Shown piece by piece: positions 10,222 through 20,614 of a stretch of DNA of 64,000 nt. Within the stretch, counting starts at the first letter, position 1, and every line of letters starts with the position of its first letter. A model generated the notes under the pieces. That model did not search any database and was not told the origin of the DNA. It saw nothing but the letters and a program-made list of their open reading frames with translations. The stretch is from Achromobacter sp. MFA1 R4 (lineage in GTDB: Bacteria > Pseudomonadota > Gammaproteobacteria > Burkholderiales > Burkholderiaceae_B). Position numbers and translations under genes: made by a program. The stretch lies in the NCBI RefSeq assembly GCF_900156745.1, contig NZ_LT707065.1:2170001-2234000 (forward strand), given 5' to 3'.

Positions 10222-11208
10222 ATGTCCACTCAAGGTTTCCTGAAGCCGCGCTCCATTGAAGTCGAACCGGTCGGCACGCACCATGCCAAGATCGTGATGG
10301 AGCCGTTCGAGCGTGGCTACGGTCACACGCTGGGCAACGCCCTGCGCCGCATCCTGCTGTCTTCGATGACCGGCTACGCGCCGACCGAAGTGCAAATGAC
10401 GGGCGTGGTGCACGAATACTCGACCATCCCCGGCGTTCGCGAAGATGTCGTCGACATCCTGCTGAACCTGAAGGGCGTGGTCTTCAAGCTGCACAACCGT
10501 GACGAAGTCACCCTGGTGCTGCGCAAGTCCGGCGCCGGCACGGTGCTGGCCAGCGACATCGAACTGCCGCACGACGTCGAGATCATCAACCCCGGCCACG
10601 CCATCTGCAACCTGACGGAAGCGGGCAAGCTGGAAATGCAGATCAAGGTCGAAAAGGGCCGCGGCTATGTGCCGGGCAACGTGCGCGCGCTGTCGGAAGA
10701 CCGCACCCACACCATCGGCCGCATCGTCCTGGACGCCTCGTTCAGCCCGGTCCGCCGCGTGAGCTACGCCGTTGAAAGCGCCCGTGTGGAACAACGTACC
10801 GACCTGGACAAGCTGGTCCTGGACATCGAAACCAACGGCGTCATCTCGCCCGAGGAAGCGGTGCGCCAGTCGGCCCGCATCCTGATGGACCAGATCTCGG
10901 TGTTCGCCGCCCTGGAAGGCGCTGGCGATTCGTACGAAGCCCCGGTCCGCGGCACGCCGCAGATCGATCCGGTGCTGCTGCGCCCGGTCGACGACCTGGA
11001 GCTGACGGTGCGTTCGGCCAACTGCCTGAAGGCCGAAAACATCTACTACATCGGCGACCTGATCCAGCGTACCGAAAACGAGCTGCTCAAGACCCCGAAC
11101 CTGGGTCGCAAGTCGCTCAACGAGATCAAGGAAGTGCTGGCTGCACGTGGCCTGACCCTCGGCATGAAGCTCGAGAACTGGCCGCCCCTGGGCCTGGAGC
11201 GTCCCTAA
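10222..11208 (+). CDS. rpoA: DNA-directed RNA polymerase subunit alpha
   Basis: 328 residues, normal length. The N-terminal assembly domain (about 1-235) contains [20 protein letters not shown]. The C-terminal domain (about 250-328), which contacts UP elements and activators, contains [39 protein letters not shown] precedes the ATG. The long gaps on both sides suggest that its level is set partly apart from the ribosomal proteins. Confidence 0.98.
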   Translation: MSTQGFLKPRSIEVEPVGTHHAKIVMEPFERGYGHTLGNALRRILLSSMTGYAPTEVQMTGVVHEYSTIPGVREDVVDILLNLKGVVFKLHNRDEVTLVLRKSGAGTVLASDIELPHDVEIINPGHAICNLTEAGKLEMQIKVEKGRGYVPGNVRALSEDRTHTIGRIVLDASFSPVRRVSYAVESARVEQRTDLDKLVLDIETNGVISPEEAVRQSARILMDQISVFAALEGAGDSYEAPVRGTPQIDPVLLRPVDDLELTVRSANCLKAENIYYIGDLIQRTENELLKTPNLGRKSLNEIKEVLAARGLTLGMKLENWPPLGLERP

Positions 11209-11252
11209 GTCTTGAAAGGGTGCCGCCCCGGATCAGGGGCGTCTCCCGCAGC

Positions 11253-11276
11253 GCCCGGCTTCACCGCCGGGCGATT
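11253..11276 (+). terminator. Hairpin between rpoA and rplQ
   Basis: Seven-base arms GCCCGGC (11253-11259) and GCCGGGC (11266-11272), followed by GATTT. A GCCCC/GGGGC hairpin lies just before it. With so short a T-run this is more likely an attenuator or processing structure than a full stop, because rplQ follows on the same strand. Confidence 0.3.
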
Positions 11277-11394
11277 TGCGAAACCGTCGTAAAATGCCCC
11301 GTTTTCTACCGGACCGCGGCCTGATTGCAGGTCGATAGAAGAGCCGGCAACCCGATGGCGGAAACGCCGTCTTTAGATTCAAAGGAAACTTATC

Positions 11395-11787
11395 ATGCGT
11401 CACGGTAATGGCTTGCGTAAGCTCAACCGCACCAGCAGTCACCGTCTTGCCATGTTCCGCAACATGGCTGTTTCGCTGATCACTCACGAAGCAATCAAGA
11501 CCACGCTGCCGAAGGCGAAAGAATTGCGCCGCGTCATCGAACCCCTGATCACGCTGGGCAAGGAGCCCACGCTCGCGAACAAGCGTCTGGCTTTCGCCCG
11601 TCTGCGCGATCGCGATGCGGTCGTGAAGCTGTTTGCCGAAATCGGCCCGCGCTACGCGGCCCGTAACGGCGGCTACACCCGCGTGCTGAAGATGGGCTTC
11701 CGTCAAGGCGACAACGCTCCCATGGCTTTCATGGAACTGGTTGACCGTCCGGAAGTCGATGAAGCCGCTGAGGACAGCGCCGAGTAA
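11395..11787 (+). CDS. rplQ: 50S ribosomal protein L17
   Basis: 130 residues. [24 protein letters not shown] and [18 protein letters not shown] are the standard L17 segments; the C terminus carries an acidic tail ([10 protein letters not shown]). It is the last gene of the ribosomal block. AAAGGAAACTTATC precedes the ATG. Confidence 0.98.
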   Translation: MRHGNGLRKLNRTSSHRLAMFRNMAVSLITHEAIKTTLPKAKELRRVIEPLITLGKEPTLANKRLAFARLRDRDAVVKLFAEIGPRYAARNGGYTRVLKMGFRQGDNAPMAFMELVDRPEVDEAAEDSAE

Positions 11788-11808
11788 ATTCGGCAGCTCG
11801 ATAAGCGA

Positions 11809-11844
11809 CAAGGGCGGGTCTTCGGACCCGCCCTTGTTTTTTTT
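11809..11844 (+). terminator. Strong intrinsic terminator ending the ribosomal operon
   Basis: Perfect 12-base arms CAAGGGCGGGTC (11809-11820) and GACCCGCCCTTG (11825-11836) close a TTCG tetraloop and are followed by eight T residues. It stops transcription before the convergent HIT gene. Confidence 0.95.
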
Positions 11845-11877
11845 GGGCGGGCCGCCGGTGGCCTCGCGGCGGCCCGC

Positions 11878-12330
11878 TCAGGATGCGCGATCGGGCCCGC
11901 CCCGCAACTGCCCGCGCAACTCGGACGCGGTGGCCGCCAGCGCTTCCTGCGCCGGTTGGGGAGGCATCTTGAAGGTCAGGTCCTGCTGCTCGATGTACTG
12001 CGTGGACGTCAGGTCCTGCGGGTGGTGCATCGGGATGACATGGGCGTGCGCATGGGCCACGTGGATGCCGGTGAACGCAAAACCCACGCGCTCGACGCCG
12101 TACAGGCGCTTCATGTGGCGGCCCAGCCGCTGGCCGAGATTGACGATGCTCGCCGCCAGGTCGGCGGGCATGTCTTCGTAGTAGGGGTAGTGCTGCTTGG
12201 GAATGATGAGCGTGTGCCCGGGGCGCACCGGCTGGATGTCCAGGAAGGCCAGCAGGCGGTCATCTTCGTGGATGACGTGCGCGGGGATCTCGTGACGGGC
12301 GATGCGGCAGAACAGGCAGTTGTCGGACAT
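11878..12330 (-). CDS. HIT family nucleotide hydrolase/transferase
   Basis: 150 residues. The histidine triad is HAHAHVIPMHH (H-x-H-x-H-xx), preceded by the N-terminal CLFCRIARHEIPAHVIHEDD, in which the two Cys of CLFC often bind zinc. The family hydrolyses AMP-lysine, AMP-NH2 or dinucleotides; the exact substrate is unknown. An open frame extends to 12585, but the start at 12330 has GAGG upstream and matches the family N terminus. Divergent from cutA with about 120 bases between. Confidence 0.88.
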   Translation of the reverse strand: MSDNCLFCRIARHEIPAHVIHEDDRLLAFLDIQPVRPGHTLIIPKQHYPYYEDMPADLAASIVNLGQRLGRHMKRLYGVERVGFAFTGIHVAHAHAHVIPMHHPQDLTSTQYIEQQDLTFKMPPQPAQEALAATASELRGQLRGGPDRAS

Positions 12331-12451
12331 GCTTGCCTCGGCGTGGAAGATGACGGCGCGGCGGCGGGCGCCCGGCTGTTCCGGGGAGTTGGCCGCAATA
12401 CCGATAAAATACCCCGAGTTACATCCCACGCGGGTATCCCAAGGAGCTTCC

Positions 12452-12799
12452 ATGTTGCGCGATGACGACGTCGTGCTGGTCATCAGCAATGCACCGGACC
12501 TGTTGCTGGCCAAGCGCATTGCGCACGTGCTGGTCGAGGACGGGTTGGCCGCGTGCGTGAACCTCGGCGCGCCCGGACTGTCCATCTATATGTGGAACGG
12601 CGAGGTCGAAGGCGCGGAAGAAATCCCCATCCAGATCAAGACCACCCACGCCCGGCACGCTGCCGTCGTGCAGGTCCTGGCGCAGATGCATCCCTACGAC
12701 GTTCCCGAGATCATCGTGCTGCCGGTCATCGGCGGCGCGGCGCCTTACCTGGACTGGGTGCGCGAGCAGACGGCCCCTACGCAGAACAAGAGAAACTGA
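12452..12799 (+). CDS. cutA: Divalent cation tolerance protein CutA
   Basis: 115 residues of the trimeric CutA1 fold, with conserved ACVNL, YMWNGEVE and HPYDVPEIIVLPV blocks. Its genetics in E. coli link it to copper tolerance, partly through polarity on dsbD, so its true role is unclear. The start at 12452 follows AAGGAGCTTCC; upstream frame is rejected. Its stop TGA shares one base with the dsbD ATG, giving a two-gene operon. Confidence 0.92.
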   Translation: MLRDDDVVLVISNAPDLLLAKRIAHVLVEDGLAACVNLGAPGLSIYMWNGEVEGAEEIPIQIKTTHARHAAVVQVLAQMHPYDVPEIIVLPVIGGAAPYLDWVREQTAPTQNKRN

Positions 12800-14691
12800 T
12801 GTTGCAACTTGCCGGTACGGTTGGCGCGCACAGGCGCGCCGTCAGCGCGCCCCCCGCCTTGTTCAGGCGCTGCCTGGCGCTTCTGGCGATGGTTTTCCTG
12901 CTGCTGGGTTGGCAGGCCGCCGCGCGCGCGCAGGCCGAGTTCCTCGAACCCGAAAAGGCCTTTGTGTTCAGTGCGCAGATGGCGTCCGCGGACACGCTGG
13001 AACTGCGCTACCGGGTGGCGCCCGGCTACTACATGTACCGCGAGCGATTCGCGCTGGACCATACCCCGGCCGATGCCGTCACGCTCGGCGAGCCCGTCTA
13101 TCCCAAGGGCGAGGTCAAGTACGACCCGACCTTCGAGAAAGACATGGAGGTCTTCCACAAGGATGTCGCGATACGCGTTCCGGTGGGCGCGGGCGAGCAG
13201 CCCTTCACCCTGACGTTGACCGGGCAGGGCTGCGCGGATGCGGGGCTTTGCTATCCCCCGATGGACAGCACGGTGACGCTCACGCCCGTGGCCGGCGGGT
13301 ACACCGTGGCGGCCACGGGACTGGGCGGGGCGTCTGTGCCGCCAGCGTCGTCCGGGGGGCTGTCCGCGCTAGTCAACGCCGGCGACACGGGCCTGGCGGA
13401 TGCCCTGGGCGGCCTGGGATGGGTCAAGACGGCGGGCGTTTTCCTGGTGCTGGGACTGCTGCTGGCCTTCACGCCGTGCGTCCTGCCCATGATCCCCATC
13501 CTGTCTTCGATCGTGCTGGGCGGGGCTCAGCAGCAGCGGCCCAGCCGGGGGCGCGGACTGGCGCTGGCGGCCACCTATGTGCTGGGCATGTCGGTGGTGT
13601 ATACCGCCCTGGGCGTGGCCGCGGGTCTGAGCGGCGCGGGCCTTGCCGCCTGGCTGCAGACGCCGTGGATCCTGACCCTCTTCGCCATTCTGCTGGCCGT
13701 GCTGGCGCTGGCCATGTTCGACGTGTTCACGTTCCAGATGCCCTCCGGCGTCCAGGCCATGCTGTCCGAGCGCTCGTCGCGCGTGCCGGGCGGGCGCTAT
13801 ACCGGCGCGCTGGTGATGGGCGCGCTGTCGGCCCTGATCGTCGGTCCCTGCGTGGCCGCGCCGCTGGCCGGCGCCTTGCTGTATATCTCGCAGACCGGCG
13901 ACGTGTTGCTGGGCGGGGCGGCGTTGTTCGCGATGGCCTGGGGCATGGGCGTGCCGCTGCTGATCGTTGGCGCGTCGTCCTCGGCCCTGCTCCCCAAGGC
14001 CGGACCCTGGATGGACGGCATGAAGCGGTTGTTCGGCATGCTCTTGCTCGCCACCGCCTGGTGGATGCTGATCCCCGTGGTGCCCACGTGGGTCCAGATG
14101 ACGGGCTGGGCGTTCCTGGCCGTCGTCTCCGCCGTGATGCTGCGGGCCTTCGACGCCTTGCCGCAGGGCGCCGGCGCCGGCCGCATGTTCGGCAAGGGCC
14201 TGGGATTGCTGCTCGCGCTGGCGGCTGCGGCGTGGCTCGTGGGCGCCGCCAGCGGCGGGCGCGATGTCCTGCAGCCGCTGTCGCACCTGGCCGCGCGTGG
14301 CGAGACGCCGGCCGCTGGGACAGCCGAGGGCGAGATCAAATTCACCCGCGTGCGCACCAACGCCGAGCTGGACGCCTTGCTGGCGCAGAGCACCCGGCCG
14401 GTGATGCTGGATTTCTATGCGGACTGGTGCGTGTCGTGCCGCGAGATGGAGCGCTTCACGTTCACGGATGCCGGCGTCGCGCAGCGGATGGCGGGGATGG
14501 TGCTGGTGCAGGCGGATGTGACCGCGAACAATGCCGACGACCGCGCGCTGCTCAAGCGCTTTCGTCTCTTCGGTCCGCCCGGCATCATGTTCTTTGAACC
14601 CGGTGGCAAGGAAATCGCCGACGCGCGCGTCGTGGGCTTTCAGGATGCGAAGCGCTTTGCCGCGTCGCTGGATCGCGTCCTGACGCGCTGA
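12799..14691 (+). CDS. dsbD: Thiol:disulfide interchange protein DsbD
   Basis: 630 residues. It passes electrons from cytoplasmic thioredoxin across the inner membrane to periplasmic partners, including those keeping apocytochrome c reduced. A signal or membrane segment (LALLAMVFLLLGW) is followed by the periplasmic domain with the Cys pair in CADAGLC. The transmembrane domain has its redox cysteines in TPCVLPMIPIL and VGPCVAAPLAG. The C-terminal thioredoxin-like domain has CVSC in DFYADWCVSCREME. All three Cys pairs are present. It overlaps cutA by one base. Confidence 0.95.
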   Translation: MLQLAGTVGAHRRAVSAPPALFRRCLALLAMVFLLLGWQAAARAQAEFLEPEKAFVFSAQMASADTLELRYRVAPGYYMYRERFALDHTPADAVTLGEPVYPKGEVKYDPTFEKDMEVFHKDVAIRVPVGAGEQPFTLTLTGQGCADAGLCYPPMDSTVTLTPVAGGYTVAATGLGGASVPPASSGGLSALVNAGDTGLADALGGLGWVKTAGVFLVLGLLLAFTPCVLPMIPILSSIVLGGAQQQRPSRGRGLALAATYVLGMSVVYTALGVAAGLSGAGLAAWLQTPWILTLFAILLAVLALAMFDVFTFQMPSGVQAMLSERSSRVPGGRYTGALVMGALSALIVGPCVAAPLAGALLYISQTGDVLLGGAALFAMAWGMGVPLLIVGASSSALLPKAGPWMDGMKRLFGMLLLATAWWMLIPVVPTWVQMTGWAFLAVVSAVMLRAFDALPQGAGAGRMFGKGLGLLLALAAAAWLVGAASGGRDVLQPLSHLAARGETPAAGTAEGEIKFTRVRTNAELDALLAQSTRPVMLDFYADWCVSCREMERFTFTDAGVAQRMAGMVLVQADVTANNADDRALLKRFRLFGPPGIMFFEPGGKEIADARVVGFQDAKRFAASLDRVLTR

Positions 14692-14844
14692 GCGCGGCGT
14701 GGGGGCCAAGGTCGGGTGGCGGGCGCCCGCCATCGTCTGATGCGCGCAACGCGGCCTCACGCAGATTGAATCGAGGGAAGTGGCGATATACCATGGTCGC
14801 TTCGCCGCCCGCGCGGCGCATCCCACTCCCTCCAGGCCGACGCC

Positions 14845-15786
14845 GTGACGTCCCCCCCAATTGATGCAAGCCAGGACCGGCACGGTCTGATCTATCTTCA
14901 ATTGATGTTCGTCATGGCCACGTGGGGCCTGAACATCGTCTCCATCAAGTACCTGACGCAGCACATGGACATCCAGGCGCTGGCCGCCGTGCGGATCCTG
15001 ATTGCGTTCATCACGGTCACCCTCATCATCAAGGCGCGCGGCGGACGCATTCCCAAACTGGGCGGCGCGCAGTTGGGCTGGGTGGCGCTGGCGGGGTTCC
15101 TGGTGGTGTATGCGCATCAGGTGGCGCTGGTGTCGGGGCTGCGATTCTCGTCGGCGGCCAACGGCACGCTCATCATGGCCACCAGTCCCTTGTTGTCCGC
15201 CTTCCTGGCCGCCATTTTCTACCGAGAAAGGCTCACCACGACCCGTATCGCGGGCGCGCTGCTTGGCCTGGTGGGCGTGGGCATGGTGGTGGTGGGCGGC
15301 GGCGCGCAACTCGGGCTGACCGGCTGGGGCGACGCGGTGGTGTTCGTGGCGGTGCTCGTGTTCGTGTTCGGCGGCCTGGTCATCCAGCGGATGTCGCGAA
15401 TGATGGATCCGCTGGGGATGCTCTGGTACATGTACCTGGCCGGCGGGTTGATGCTGATGGGCCACGCCGCGCTGACGCCGAGTTCCTACCAGGCCGGCAC
15501 GTGGCAGATGGCGTGGTGGCCATGGGCCGTGCTGATGTTCTCGGCGGTCATCGCGTCGGGCGTCAGCAACATCGTGTGGAATGCGGGCATCGCCCGCCTG
15601 GGCATCAGCCGCGCGGCGCTCTTCGTGAACTGGCTGCCGATCTTCGGCCTGCTGTTCGCGGCCTTGTTCCTGGACGAGCACGTCACGCTGACGCACGTGG
15701 TCGGCCTGGGCTGCGTGCTGGGCGGCACGTGGCTGGGCCTGCGTCGCGGCGCGCAGCCGGGGCGTGCCGCGGCCGCGAAGGCGTGA
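14845..15786 (+). CDS. EamA/DMT-superfamily transporter
   Basis: 313 residues with about ten hydrophobic helices in two EamA repeats, each ending in the typical GxxLGLVGVGMVVVGG-type helix (first repeat around residues 130-150). The family exports amino acids, nucleotide sugars or other small metabolites; the substrate is not predictable. The start is GTG at 14845. An alternative ATG lies further in (LQLMFVMATWG). It converges on hemB with an 18-base gap. Confidence 0.85.
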   Translation: MTSPPIDASQDRHGLIYLQLMFVMATWGLNIVSIKYLTQHMDIQALAAVRILIAFITVTLIIKARGGRIPKLGGAQLGWVALAGFLVVYAHQVALVSGLRFSSAANGTLIMATSPLLSAFLAAIFYRERLTTTRIAGALLGLVGVGMVVVGGGAQLGLTGWGDAVVFVAVLVFVFGGLVIQRMSRMMDPLGMLWYMYLAGGLMLMGHAALTPSSYQAGTWQMAWWPWAVLMFSAVIASGVSNIVWNAGIARLGISRAALFVNWLPIFGLLFAALFLDEHVTLTHVVGLGCVLGGTWLGLRRGAQPGRAAAAKA

Positions 15787-15804
15787 CCGGCCCGGGCGGG
15801 GAGC

Positions 15805-17441
<1,637 letters not shown>

Positions 17442-17478
17442 GGATGGCTTTGGATACGGTTGGTTTCGAGCCCTATTG

Positions 17479-17484
17479 TATAAT
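17479..17484 (+). promoter_or_regulatory. Likely -10 element for the cytochrome c gene
   Basis: A consensus TATAAT lies about 220 bases before the cytochrome start. No clear -35 is visible at 16-18 bases, so activation or an extended element would be needed. The rest of the 17442-17703 gap shows nothing that I recognise. Confidence 0.4.
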
Positions 17485-17703
17485 CCGGCGTTTGCTACAG
17501 TGGTCCCCGTGCGCGGAGCCGTCTTTTTTGCTTACTGTTTAGTTGCCGTCCAGCCGTTTTGAGCCCCTCTTGGGCAGGTTGCCGCAGCGTCGCAGCAAGA
17601 TCGCAAGCAGGACAAGCAAAACAGGTTCGTTACGGTTTACTGCGAGTGCGGGCAGGCGTGGGCGCCTTTTTGCGCCTTGATCGATGTGATCGTCGAGGTC
17701 TTC

Positions 17704-18405
17704 ATGAAGCGTGTGCTGTCCCGGATGTTGGTCGCGAGCGGGCTGTTGCTCGGCGCCTCCGCCTTCTCTGCTACGAGTTTCGCCGCCGACGGCGCTGCGG
17801 GCCCGGCCAAACCAGATGCCGCGAAGGGCGGCCAGCTGTTTGACCAGGGCGACGCGTCCCGAGGCATCATTGCCTGTGCCTCCTGTCACGGCGCGGCGGG
17901 TAACAGCACCATTCCGGTGAACCCGAACCTGGCCGCGCAACCGCACGAATACCTGGCCAAGCAGCTTGCCGACTTCAAGGTGAAGGAAGGCGCCAAGACG
18001 CCCGTGCGCAATGGCCCGGACGGCAACCCCAGCCCCATGACGGCGATGGTGCAGAACCTGACGCCGGCCGACATGCAGAACATCGCGCTGTACCTGGCGA
18101 CCCAGCCGCTCAAGGAGCCTGCCACGGCCGGCCATGAGAATCTGGTTGAGCTGGGTCAAAAGATCTGGCGCGGCGGTTTGCCCGAACGCAACGTGCCCGC
18201 GTGCGCGGCGTGCCATTCTGCCAATGGCGCCGGGATTCCCGGCCAGTACCCCCGCCTGTCGGGGCAATTCCCCGTGTACATCGAAGCGCAGCTGAAGCTT
18301 TTCCGCAGCGGCGACCGCAAGAATGACGTCATGCACGCCATTGCGGACCGCATGTCGGATGCCGACATCAAGGCGGTGTCGGATTACGCGGCTGGGCTAC
18401 GGTAA
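17704..18405 (+). CDS. Dihaem cytochrome c (c4-like)
   Basis: 233 residues. A signal peptide (KRVLSRMLVASGLLLGASAF, cleavage probably after SFAA near residue 28) is followed by two cytochrome c domains with haem-binding CASCH at 58-62 and CAACH at 167-171. Each has a downstream Met ligand candidate (SPMTAM near 110-114; DRM near the C terminus). Cytochrome c4 proteins carry electrons to terminal oxidases in the periplasm. The frame opens 9 codons earlier but MKRVLSR gives a clean signal peptide. ResB and CcsA, which attach haem to such proteins, follow directly. Confidence 0.92.
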   Translation: MKRVLSRMLVASGLLLGASAFSATSFAADGAAGPAKPDAAKGGQLFDQGDASRGIIACASCHGAAGNSTIPVNPNLAAQPHEYLAKQLADFKVKEGAKTPVRNGPDGNPSPMTAMVQNLTPADMQNIALYLATQPLKEPATAGHENLVELGQKIWRGGLPERNVPACAACHSANGAGIPGQYPRLSGQFPVYIEAQLKLFRSGDRKNDVMHAIADRMSDADIKAVSDYAAGLR

Positions 18406-18490
18406 GCGATTGGCCGCAACGTGCGCGGCCGGTCCGCGTTGACGCAACTTGAGCGCGATGGAACCTCGTTCCGCCGCGCACTGTCTATGA

Positions 18491-18523
18491 GGGGGGTAGC
18501 CGATCGCGCGGCCCCCCTTTTTT
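18491..18523 (+). terminator. Intrinsic terminator abutting the resB start
   Basis: GGGGGG (18491-18496) pairs with CCCCCC (18512-18517), followed by TTTTTT (18518-18523). The resB ATG begins one base later at 18525. It ends the cytochrome c transcript and, on read-through, occupies the place of a ribosome binding site. Confidence 0.8.
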
Positions 18524-18524
18524 C

Positions 18525-20606
18525 ATGAATTCGACCCGAACCCACTCCCGCCCCTCTCTGCGCAGCCTGCCAGGCGATCTCTTTGAACTTCTGGGTTCGA
18601 TGCGTTTTGCCGTCAGCCTGCTGATGTTCATCTGCGTGGCCAGCCTGGTGGGGACGGTGCTCCAGCAGAACCGCTCGTCCAACAATTACATCGACCAGTT
18701 CGGCCCGTTCTGGTTCGAGGTGTTCGACAAGTTCTCCATCTGGCACGTCTACAACAGCTGGTGGTTCCTGCTGATCATGGGCTTTCTGGTCGTGTCCACG
18801 TCCGTCTGCCTGATTCGCAACGCGCCCAAGATGCTGCGCGACGCGCGGTCATTCCGCGAACACGTGCGCGAAGGCAGCCTGCGCGCGTTCCCGCACCGCG
18901 TCGAAACCGAAGCGCCCACCGACGTGCCGCAGACCGCGGCCGGCCTGAAGGCCTTGCTCGGACGGCTCGGGTATGCGGTGCGCGTGCGCCAGGACCAGGA
19001 CGGGGTTTTGCTGGCGGCCAAGAAGGGCAGCGCGAACCGCCTGGGCTATGTGTTCGCCCACGCGGCCATGGTCATCATCTGCATCGGCGGCCTGCTGGAC
19101 AGCGAGCTGCCGGTGCGCCTGCAGGTCATGTTCGGCGGCAAGCAACCCATCGTGGACAACATGCTGATCTCCGAGGTGCCGGAGAGCGGGCGCCTGTCGG
19201 TCAACAACCCGAGCTTTCGCGCCAGCGTGCTCGTGCCCGAGGGCGGCCAGGCCAGCACCGCCGTCGTGATGGTGGGAGACGGCGCGCTCGTGCAGCCCAT
19301 GCCGTTCACGCTGAAGCTGAAGAAGTTCGTCGTCGATTACTACTCCACCGGCATGCCCAGCCGCTTCGCCAGCGAAGTCGAGGTGACGGACCCGGACACG
19401 GGCAAGACCTTCGATTCGACCATCGAGGTGAACGAGCCGCTGCGCTTCAAGGGCATGACGGTCTACCAATCCAGCTTCGACGACGGCGGCAGCACGGTCG
19501 TGCTCAAGGGTTATCCGCTGGTGGGCGCCAACGACGCCACGTTCTCCGTCGATGGCACGGTGGGCAAGAGCAGCGAGCTCACCGCCCAGACCGCCAAGGG
19601 CCCGCGCAGCATGGGGATCGAGATCACGGCGATGCGGCCGATCAACGTCGAGGACCTGACGCGCGGCGATCCCAAGGGCGCGGACCAGAGCTTTGCCGAG
19701 CATGTCGCTTCGGTCGCCGGCAGCGCGGCGGGCAAGAAGAACGAAAACCTGCGCAACGTGGGGCCCAGCGTCGAATACAAGCTGATCGACGACGCCGGCC
19801 AGGCGCATGAATTCCAGAACTACATGCTGCCCGTCGAACTGGATGGCGCGGCCGTGTTCCTGGCCGGCGTGCGCAACAACGCCGCCGAGCCCTTCCGCTA
19901 TCTGCGCATCCCGGCCGATGACGACAGTTCGATCGCCGAGTTCATGCGTTTGCGCGCCACCCTGGCCGACCCGGCCGCGCGCAAGGAAGCCGCGCGGCGC
20001 TTCGCCGAACGCAACAGCCCCTCCGGCGCTGACCGCCAGCCGCTGCAGACCGCGGCCGAACGTGCATTGGACACCTTCGCTTCCGGCGGGCTGCAAGCCG
20101 TTGCCGCGTTTCTGCAGGCCAATACCCCCGCCGCGGACCTGGAGCGCGCGGCCGACGTCGTGATCCGCCTGATCGGCGCCAGCATGAATGAACTGCGCGC
20201 CATCGCCCGCGAACGCGCCGGGCAGGCTCCCGTCGCGATCGAGGGCCCCGAAGGCGAGCGCGCGGCGGTGTGGTCGCGCCTGGCGGTGGCGGCGCTGTCC
20301 GACCTGACCGTCTATCCGGCGCCCGTTTTCCTGTCGCTGGCCGACTTCAAGCATGTGCAGGCGAGCGTGTTCCAGGTCAGCCGCACGCCCGGCAAGAACA
20401 CCGTCTACCTGGGCAGCCTGCTGCTGGTGCTGGGCGTGTTTTCCATGTTCTACATCCGCGATCGCCGCATCTGGATCTGGGTCAAGCCGCAGGCCGGCGG
20501 CAGCAGCATCCTGGCGGCCATGACGTCACAGAAGCGTACACTTGACTTCAACCAAGAGTTCGAACGCTTCAAGCAGGCGCTGCTGCGCCAGAAAAAAGGG
20601 TCCTAA
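18525..20606 (+). CDS. resB: Cytochrome c biogenesis protein ResB (CcsB/Ccs1)
   Basis: 693 residues. It is one half of the System II haem lyase. Membrane helices lie near residues 27-50 (MRFAVSLLMFICVASLVGTVL), 80-98 (WWFLLIMGFLVVSTSVCLI), 175-192, and a C-terminal one (YLGSLLLVLGVFSMFYI), around a large periplasmic domain. The family SMRFAVSLLMFICVASLVGTVLQQN opening is clear. The start at 18525 has no ribosome binding site because a terminator T-run lies next to it; an internal ATG at 18603 is the alternative. ccsA follows after 8 bases. Confidence 0.92.
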   Translation: MNSTRTHSRPSLRSLPGDLFELLGSMRFAVSLLMFICVASLVGTVLQQNRSSNNYIDQFGPFWFEVFDKFSIWHVYNSWWFLLIMGFLVVSTSVCLIRNAPKMLRDARSFREHVREGSLRAFPHRVETEAPTDVPQTAAGLKALLGRLGYAVRVRQDQDGVLLAAKKGSANRLGYVFAHAAMVIICIGGLLDSELPVRLQVMFGGKQPIVDNMLISEVPESGRLSVNNPSFRASVLVPEGGQASTAVVMVGDGALVQPMPFTLKLKKFVVDYYSTGMPSRFASEVEVTDPDTGKTFDSTIEVNEPLRFKGMTVYQSSFDDGGSTVVLKGYPLVGANDATFSVDGTVGKSSELTAQTAKGPRSMGIEITAMRPINVEDLTRGDPKGADQSFAEHVASVAGSAAGKKNENLRNVGPSVEYKLIDDAGQAHEFQNYMLPVELDGAAVFLAGVRNNAAEPFRYLRIPADDDSSIAEFMRLRATLADPAARKEAARRFAERNSPSGADRQPLQTAAERALDTFASGGLQAVAAFLQANTPAADLERAADVVIRLIGASMNELRAIARERAGQAPVAIEGPEGERAAVWSRLAVAALSDLTVYPAPVFLSLADFKHVQASVFQVSRTPGKNTVYLGSLLLVLGVFSMFYIRDRRIWIWVKPQAGGSSILAAMTSQKRTLDFNQEFERFKQALLRQKKGS

Positions 20607-20614
20607 GGTTTTTT

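Noticed and set aside
12909..14597. Long overlapping frame inside dsbD
   Set aside because: Arg/Gly/Ala-rich translation typical of an out-of-frame read of a high-GC gene; DsbD is unambiguous.
13369..15696. Long minus-strand frame crossing dsbD and the EamA gene
   Set aside because: It spans two unrelated plus-strand genes and an intergenic gap and has the composition of an antisense shadow.
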